DNA of 9,908 nt from Bacillota bacterium (GTDB lineage: Bacteria > Bacillota > Clostridia > Christensenellales > UBA1242). Where the stretch lies: the NCBI GenBank assembly GCA_009787915.1, contig WQSK01000036.1, positions 1 to 9,908 of the forward strand, in the 5' to 3' direction. The notes below the pieces were generated by a model. The model did no database searches. It was not told where the DNA came from and saw nothing but the letters and a program-made list of their open reading frames with translations. Shown here piece after piece: positions 6,987-9,908 of the stretch (its first letter is position 1; each line of letters begins with the position of its first letter). A program made the translations under genes and the position numbers.

Positions 6987-7649
6987 TTACTTTGCGACTT
7001 TTTTTACCGCAGGTTTTTTTGTAGGCGCGGCATTTTGTGTTGGTTGCATATACATTCTGTGGGCAATGTTTACGTGATAGTCGGGTTTAATTGGAACCTT
7101 TAAACTGTCGATAAATTTAACGAGTTCAGACAACATTTTTTTCTTTGCTTTGGTTTCGTCCTCGCCACCTTTTGTGACTTTGTACTTTTCAAGTTCGATA
7201 AACAAACCGATACCCTCGACCTCTTGGATAAATAGTTCAACCTCGTTTCTTTTATAGACATAAGCAGTAATGCGTTTTGTAATCCAGTTTTTTAGACCCA
7301 TAGAGGTAAAAATCCTGCGGGCTTTAACGACACTGTCAATAGTGCATTCTATTTTTTGTTCGTTTTGGCAACGGTCGCATTCGTCAACGTCTTTCTTTTT
7401 ATAGATTAGGGTCGTGATACCCTCGGGGCTGAAATATTTTCTTTCCAAAACAACGTTTCTGATAAGCATTGAATTGGAAATCAGTTCTTTGAACTCGACA
7501 CTTACCTTTGCAAGGTTGAAATGCGTGAAATAATAGTCCGTAATATGCAAACGCTCCTTGAAGAAAAAGCCCGAACTTTCCAAAATATCGAACAGTTTTT
7601 TTTTCGTACACGCGACCTCTACGGTCACTTCGGATTGCAAATTTGCCAC
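6987..7649 (-). CDS. CYTH-domain protein (class IV adenylate cyclase / triphosphate tunnel-like)
   Basis: CYTH proteins fold as a beta tunnel that binds triphosphates; members are adenylate cyclases, thiamine triphosphatases or tripolyphosphatases. The 220-residue protein shows the two-half layout: EVTVEVACTKKKLFDILE at 7-24, LIYKKKD at 81-87, then IECTIDSVVKARRIFTSMG at 100-118, TKRITAYVYKRNEVELFI at 124-141 and GIGLFIELEKY at 146-156, which aligns with the 'G.f.EiE' strand. The defining N-terminal ExExK reads EVTVE, so activity is uncertain. A tail (202-220) of Ala, Pro and Lys is likely disordered. GTG at 7649 is chosen because AGGAG (7660-7656) lies six bases upstream. A run of nine A encodes Lys16-18. 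The family call is by pattern, moderately sure; the substrate is unknown. Confidence 0.6.
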   Translation of the reverse strand: MANLQSEVTVEVACTKKKLFDILESSGFFFKERLHITDYYFTHFNLAKVSVEFKELISNSMLIRNVVLERKYFSPEGITTLIYKKKDVDECDRCQNEQKIECTIDSVVKARRIFTSMGLKNWITKRITAYVYKRNEVELFIQEVEGIGLFIELEKYKVTKGGEDETKAKKKMLSELVKFIDSLKVPIKPDYHVNIAHRMYMQPTQNAAPTKKPAVKKVAK

Positions 7650-7703
7650 GCCTCTCTCCTACACAAACTTATAAAAGCAGTCATTAAACCACTCCGTATT
7701 TCA

Positions 7704-7733
7704 ATTCTATCATAACTAAAACACGTAGGTCAA
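7704..7733 (-). promoter_or_regulatory. Promoter of the CYTH gene
   Basis: Minus strand TTGACC (7733-7728), 18-base spacer ending TGA, then TAGAAT (7709-7704), an extended -10. Transcription would start near 7697, giving a leader of about 48 bases with AGGAG before the GTG. The -35 starts two bases after the amidohydrolase stop. I see no strong hairpin in the leader. Confidence 0.6.
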
Positions 7734-7735
7734 GT

Positions 7736-9307
7736 TTAATTTTTCAAAACGTGCATTCCCACCGTTTTTGGGTTGTATGTGTCGTTGTCAACCACAAGTT
7801 CCCCGTTGATAAAAACATATTTGATACCTTTCGGCGCAGATTCAGGAACCGCGACGTTGACCTTAAGATTTTCACAATCAAAAATTGTGACGTCCGCAAA
7901 GTTTCCGCTTTTTAAAACTCCGCGGTTTTCAAGTTGATATCTTGCGGCCGTTTTGCCCGTCATTTTGTGAATGATTTGCTCAAGTTGCATATTGTTGTCA
8001 CGTGCGGTGACCAAAAATTGCGGAAAGCATTGAAACGTAGCCGCGTTTTGAAAACCAGTTTCTTCAAGCCACGCGTCGGTCATAAAAACACTGTTTTCGT
8101 CTTGCATAAGTTTTTTGATAATCTCGTCATTGTTGTATTTTGAAACCAAAACTCGGCCCTTGCCCTCGGACAAATCAACGAGTTTCAAATACATATCGAA
8201 ATCAGAAATCCCATCCATTTTTGCGCACTCTAGGATTGTCTTGCCTTCATAATGTTTGTGTTCCTCGGAAATATAGGCAACCATAAAGTCACTAAAATTA
8301 AACCCAAGCATCAACTTTGTAATGTTGATAATTGTCCCGATTTTTGATTTGGTAATTTGTTTGTCTTTTTTCTTTTTTGGCAAACTTAGATACCACGCAG
8401 GCAAAAACACGGTCAATATTGTCGTACCAAAAGAATACGCGTAAACATCATATCCAATATCAATACCTTGGGCTTTAAGTTCGTTGAACTTTTTCAAGAT
8501 TCGGTCGCAATACTTCCACGTAGCCTTACCAACATGTATAAGGTGGCTATATTGGGTTCTGACCCCAGACTCTTTTGCGATTTGGGCGACCTCGTTCAGC
8601 GCAATTTCAATGTGTGGTTTTCTTGAAAACAACGGATACCCTGGTGCGACCTTGGAGCATGCCCTAGGGTGCACCGTCAAAATTCCGTCGTACTCTTTTA
8701 TCTTTTTTGCAAAAGCAACGAGTTCGTCTTTTTTTGAAAACAAACCAGGTTGGTACATAAGCCCAAGACTCCCACCCAAAGCACCGTTTTTCATGGCTTC
8801 GTCCACGTGCAAAAGCATTTCATCAATCTGTGTTGGACTCAACGGTTTTGATTCCATACCGCTTGTTGCGATTCTTGTTGTGCCATGACCGATAAGGGGA
8901 GCCACGTTTAGATGCAACTTTCCTTTTGTGTTTTTCAAAAAATCTGTGAACCCGCTTGGTTTTTCGGTCTTGAAAAGTCCACCACCAACGTGCTCAGTGT
9001 GCGGTGAATTTTTGTCTATTCCAAAAACCGAAAAGCCACAATTCCCCGTAATTTGTGTTGTGATGCCTTGACGAACAAACGGTGCAAAGTATTCGCTCTT
9101 TCCAACAAAGAAATCATTGTGACTGTGGGCGTCGATAAACCCTGGTGCCACGCAAAGACCCGTACAATCGACCACTTTTGCACCCGCGGGTTTCTCCAAA
9201 GATTTCCCCACCGAAACAATTTTGTCGCCATCAAGCAAAACATCGCCAACAAACGCCGCTGCCCCCGTGCCGTCAATGATGTTTCCGTTCTTTAGTAAAG
9301 TTTTCAT
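7736..9307 (-). CDS. N-acyl-D-amino-acid deacylase-type amidohydrolase
   Basis: D-aminoacylases are cytoplasmic zinc enzymes that remove the acyl group from N-acyl-D-amino acids. The 523-residue protein has the amidohydrolase N-terminal strand (LLKNGNIIDGTG), PGFIDAHSHND with metal residues His61 and His63, and GITTQITGNCGFS with Cys90, the family's unusual cysteine ligand. LIGHGTTR (138-145), GGSLGLMYQPG (178-188), His213 in TVHPR, His255 in QYSHLIHVG and Asp411 in MTDAW follow, then the NRGVLKSGNFADVTIFD end (461-477). All six expected metal ligands appear present. The usual HPR motif after the catalytic Asp is replaced by NAATFQCFPQF (421-431), so substrate binding may differ. I chose ATG at 9307 because it begins the family N-terminus and lies seven bases past a -10; starts at 9328 or 9343 would fall within the promoter. 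It precedes the CYTH and MscS genes. Family confident, substrate not. Confidence 0.82.
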   Translation of the reverse strand: MKTLLKNGNIIDGTGAAAFVGDVLLDGDKIVSVGKSLEKPAGAKVVDCTGLCVAPGFIDAHSHNDFFVGKSEYFAPFVRQGITTQITGNCGFSVFGIDKNSPHTEHVGGGLFKTEKPSGFTDFLKNTKGKLHLNVAPLIGHGTTRIATSGMESKPLSPTQIDEMLLHVDEAMKNGALGGSLGLMYQPGLFSKKDELVAFAKKIKEYDGILTVHPRACSKVAPGYPLFSRKPHIEIALNEVAQIAKESGVRTQYSHLIHVGKATWKYCDRILKKFNELKAQGIDIGYDVYAYSFGTTILTVFLPAWYLSLPKKKKDKQITKSKIGTIINITKLMLGFNFSDFMVAYISEEHKHYEGKTILECAKMDGISDFDMYLKLVDLSEGKGRVLVSKYNNDEIIKKLMQDENSVFMTDAWLEETGFQNAATFQCFPQFLVTARDNNMQLEQIIHKMTGKTAARYQLENRGVLKSGNFADVTIFDCENLKVNVAVPESAPKGIKYVFINGELVVDNDTYNPKTVGMHVLKN

Positions 9308-9313
9308 GCAACA

Positions 9314-9343
9314 ACTATAACAAAACATTTTCCACTTGCGCAA
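9314..9343 (-). promoter_or_regulatory. Promoter giving a leaderless amidohydrolase mRNA, sharing its -35 with the tRNA promoter
   Basis: Minus strand TTGCGC (9343-9338), 18-base spacer ending TGT, then TATAGT (9319-9314), an extended -10. The ATG at 9307 starts seven bases after the -10, so no untranslated leader is expected, and no Shine-Dalgarno exists before it. The -35 is one half of the palindrome TTGCGCAA at 9336-9343. Confidence 0.65.
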
Positions 9344-9364
9344 TAGAAAAGTGTGTGCTAGAAT
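9336..9364 (+). promoter_or_regulatory. Promoter of tRNA-Met
   Basis: TTGCGC (9336-9341), 17-base spacer ending TGC, then TAGAAT (9359-9364), an extended -10. A start near 9371 would leave only about three extra bases before the tRNA 5' end at 9374. The -35 is the other half of the TTGCGCAA palindrome used by the divergent amidohydrolase promoter. Confidence 0.7.
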
Positions 9365-9373
9365 ATGGTTCTC

Positions 9374-9450
9374 GGTGACGTAGCTCAGTTGGTTAGAGCA
9401 TCGGATTCATACCCCGAAGGTCGGTGGTTCAACTCCACTCGTCACTACCA
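9374..9450 (+). tRNA. tRNA-Met (anticodon CAU), probably elongator
   Basis: The 77-base cloverleaf is complete: acceptor GGTGACG pairs with CGTCACT (first pair G-U), D stem GCTC/GAGC, anticodon loop TTCATAC with CAT, variable AGGTC, T stem GGTGG/CCACT around TTCAACT, discriminator A and encoded CCA. The first pair forms (G-U), unlike the open 1-72 pair of initiator tRNA, and the loop resembles elongator Met rather than lysidine-modified Ile. The pair 31-39 is A-C, a mismatch closing the anticodon loop. Five T follow directly and may help termination. Confidence 0.93.
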
Positions 9451-9453
9451 TTT

Positions 9454-9908
9454 TTAAGCAGGATTTAATCTGTTAATTCGCTCCGCTATTCTTGCGAGTT
9501 CTTTTTCTCCGATGAGTCTAGCCGCTTCCCCAGAAACTTTTACAAAAAGCAACGTAATTATCTCTAACTCTTGCTTAAGTGTTTCTGTGTCTATCGGAGT
9601 ATGTTTAAGGTGTGATTCGTACATATCAAGTATTAGGTCTTTTGCGATTACATAGTTTTTGGCTGTTTCATTTGTTAGTTCATAATCAAGCGCACAAATT
9701 TTAAATATATTGTCAAGGGTCCTTAATAATCTCACAAAATCTTCCCACCCTTCTTTAAGTAACGGAAGAATCTTTGCATTTAAAAATTCTTGCGGGATGC
9801 CGCCTTTGAAGTAAAGTTTTGTAAGTTCGCCATTAAAAATAAAGTTATCAAGTACAAGTAAACATGAAGTCTGGAATATGTAAACAGTCCTGCTCTTTGG
9901 TGGTCGCA
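9454..9908 (-). CDS. Hypothetical protein, C-terminal 150 residues (start beyond window)
   Basis: I do not recognise this gene. On the minus strand the frame is open from the right window edge to the TAA at 9456-9454, giving at least 150 residues with no in-frame ATG in the 57 codons before the GTG at 9735. A call starting at that GTG would be artificially short. The visible part looks soluble and mainly helical: VYIFQTSCLLVLDNF, PQEFLNAKILPLLKEGWEDF, then RLLRTLDNIFKICALDYEL and a last helical stretch rich in Glu, Leu and Ile ending RLNPA. No signal, membrane segment, cofactor or catalytic motif is apparent. It converges with the tRNA gene, leaving three bases between the tRNA CCA end and the stop codon. 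Confidence 0.7.
   Translation of the reverse strand, partial: RPPKSRTVYIFQTSCLLVLDNFIFNGELTKLYFKGGIPQEFLNAKILPLLKEGWEDFVRLLRTLDNIFKICALDYELTNETAKNYVIAKDLILDMYESHLKHTPIDTETLKQELEIITLLFVKVSGEAARLIGEKELARIAERINRLNPA

Noticed and set aside
9308..9343. Longer N-terminus of the amidohydrolase (starts at 9343 or 9328)
   Set aside because: These codons fall in the -35 and spacer of the gene's own promoter and precede the normal family N-terminus.
9374..9450. Initiator tRNA-fMet or lysidine tRNA-Ile2 identity
   Set aside because: The 1-72 pair is G-U rather than the unpaired initiator type, and the TTCATAC loop is closer to elongator Met than to the CTCATAA seen in typical Ile2.
9454..9735. Short 93-residue gene starting with GTG at 9735
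   Set aside because: The frame stays open upstream to the window edge, so the short start is an artefact; I annotate a partial gene instead.
1..9908. CRISPR array, transposon ends, prophage or defence cassette
   Set aside because: No regularly spaced repeats, transposase motifs, integrase or terminal inverted repeats were found; the only repeats are the coding duplication in the hypothetical gene and two homopolymers.

Overview
The window looks like a chromosomal piece from a compact, moderately AT-rich bacterium. Sigma-70/sigma-A type promoters are easy to read, several with an extended TGn -10, and Shine-Dalgarno sites of the GGAG/AGGAG type occur. TGA is used as a stop (malQ, the sugar phosphomutase and the MscS gene all end in TGA), so the code is standard. 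I infer an uncultured Bacillota-like (Clostridia-like) lineage, but the sequence does not prove it. There is no phage, transposon, CRISPR or rRNA.

Left part (1-3511, all minus strand) is a glycogen / alpha-glucan operon read right to left: a phosphoglucomutase/phosphomannomutase-family enzyme, then malQ (4-alpha-glucanotransferase), then glgB (branching enzyme, cut by the left window edge). Each junction is a 4-base ATGA stop/start overlap, which suggests tight co-translation. Upstream lies an unrecognised 460-residue protein (3570-4952) built around two copies of a roughly 70-residue module, with a nine-base C tract between them that could slip and truncate the protein. A ROK-family sugar kinase (5022-5900) diverges from it. 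Together the kinase, mutase, glucanotransferase and branching enzyme can link free glucose, glucose phosphates, maltodextrins and glycogen.

Right part holds, on the minus strand, an N-acyl-D-amino-acid deacylase-type amidohydrolase (9307-7736), a CYTH-domain protein (7649-6987) and an MscS-type mechanosensitive channel (6948-5905), then a plus-strand tRNA-Met(CAU) at 9374-9450. A minus-strand gene of unknown function (stop at 9454) stays open through the right edge.

The most unusual property is transcriptional layout. Three genes (ROK kinase, MscS, amidohydrolase) have strong promoter-like -10 boxes only 6-7 bases before the ATG and no Shine-Dalgarno, so their mRNAs should be leaderless. Two other genes appear to have leaders of only about 10 bases that hold just an SD. 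In the minus-strand run 9307-5905 the -35 box of each following gene starts 2-3 bases after the previous stop codon. Two divergent promoter pairs overlap at their -35 elements, one through a perfect TTGCGCAA palindrome shared by the tRNA and the amidohydrolase. No stretch over 300 bases lacks a gene; the longest gap, about 86 bases, holds the CYTH promoter and leader. I see no evidence of a self-contained new defence or mobile system.
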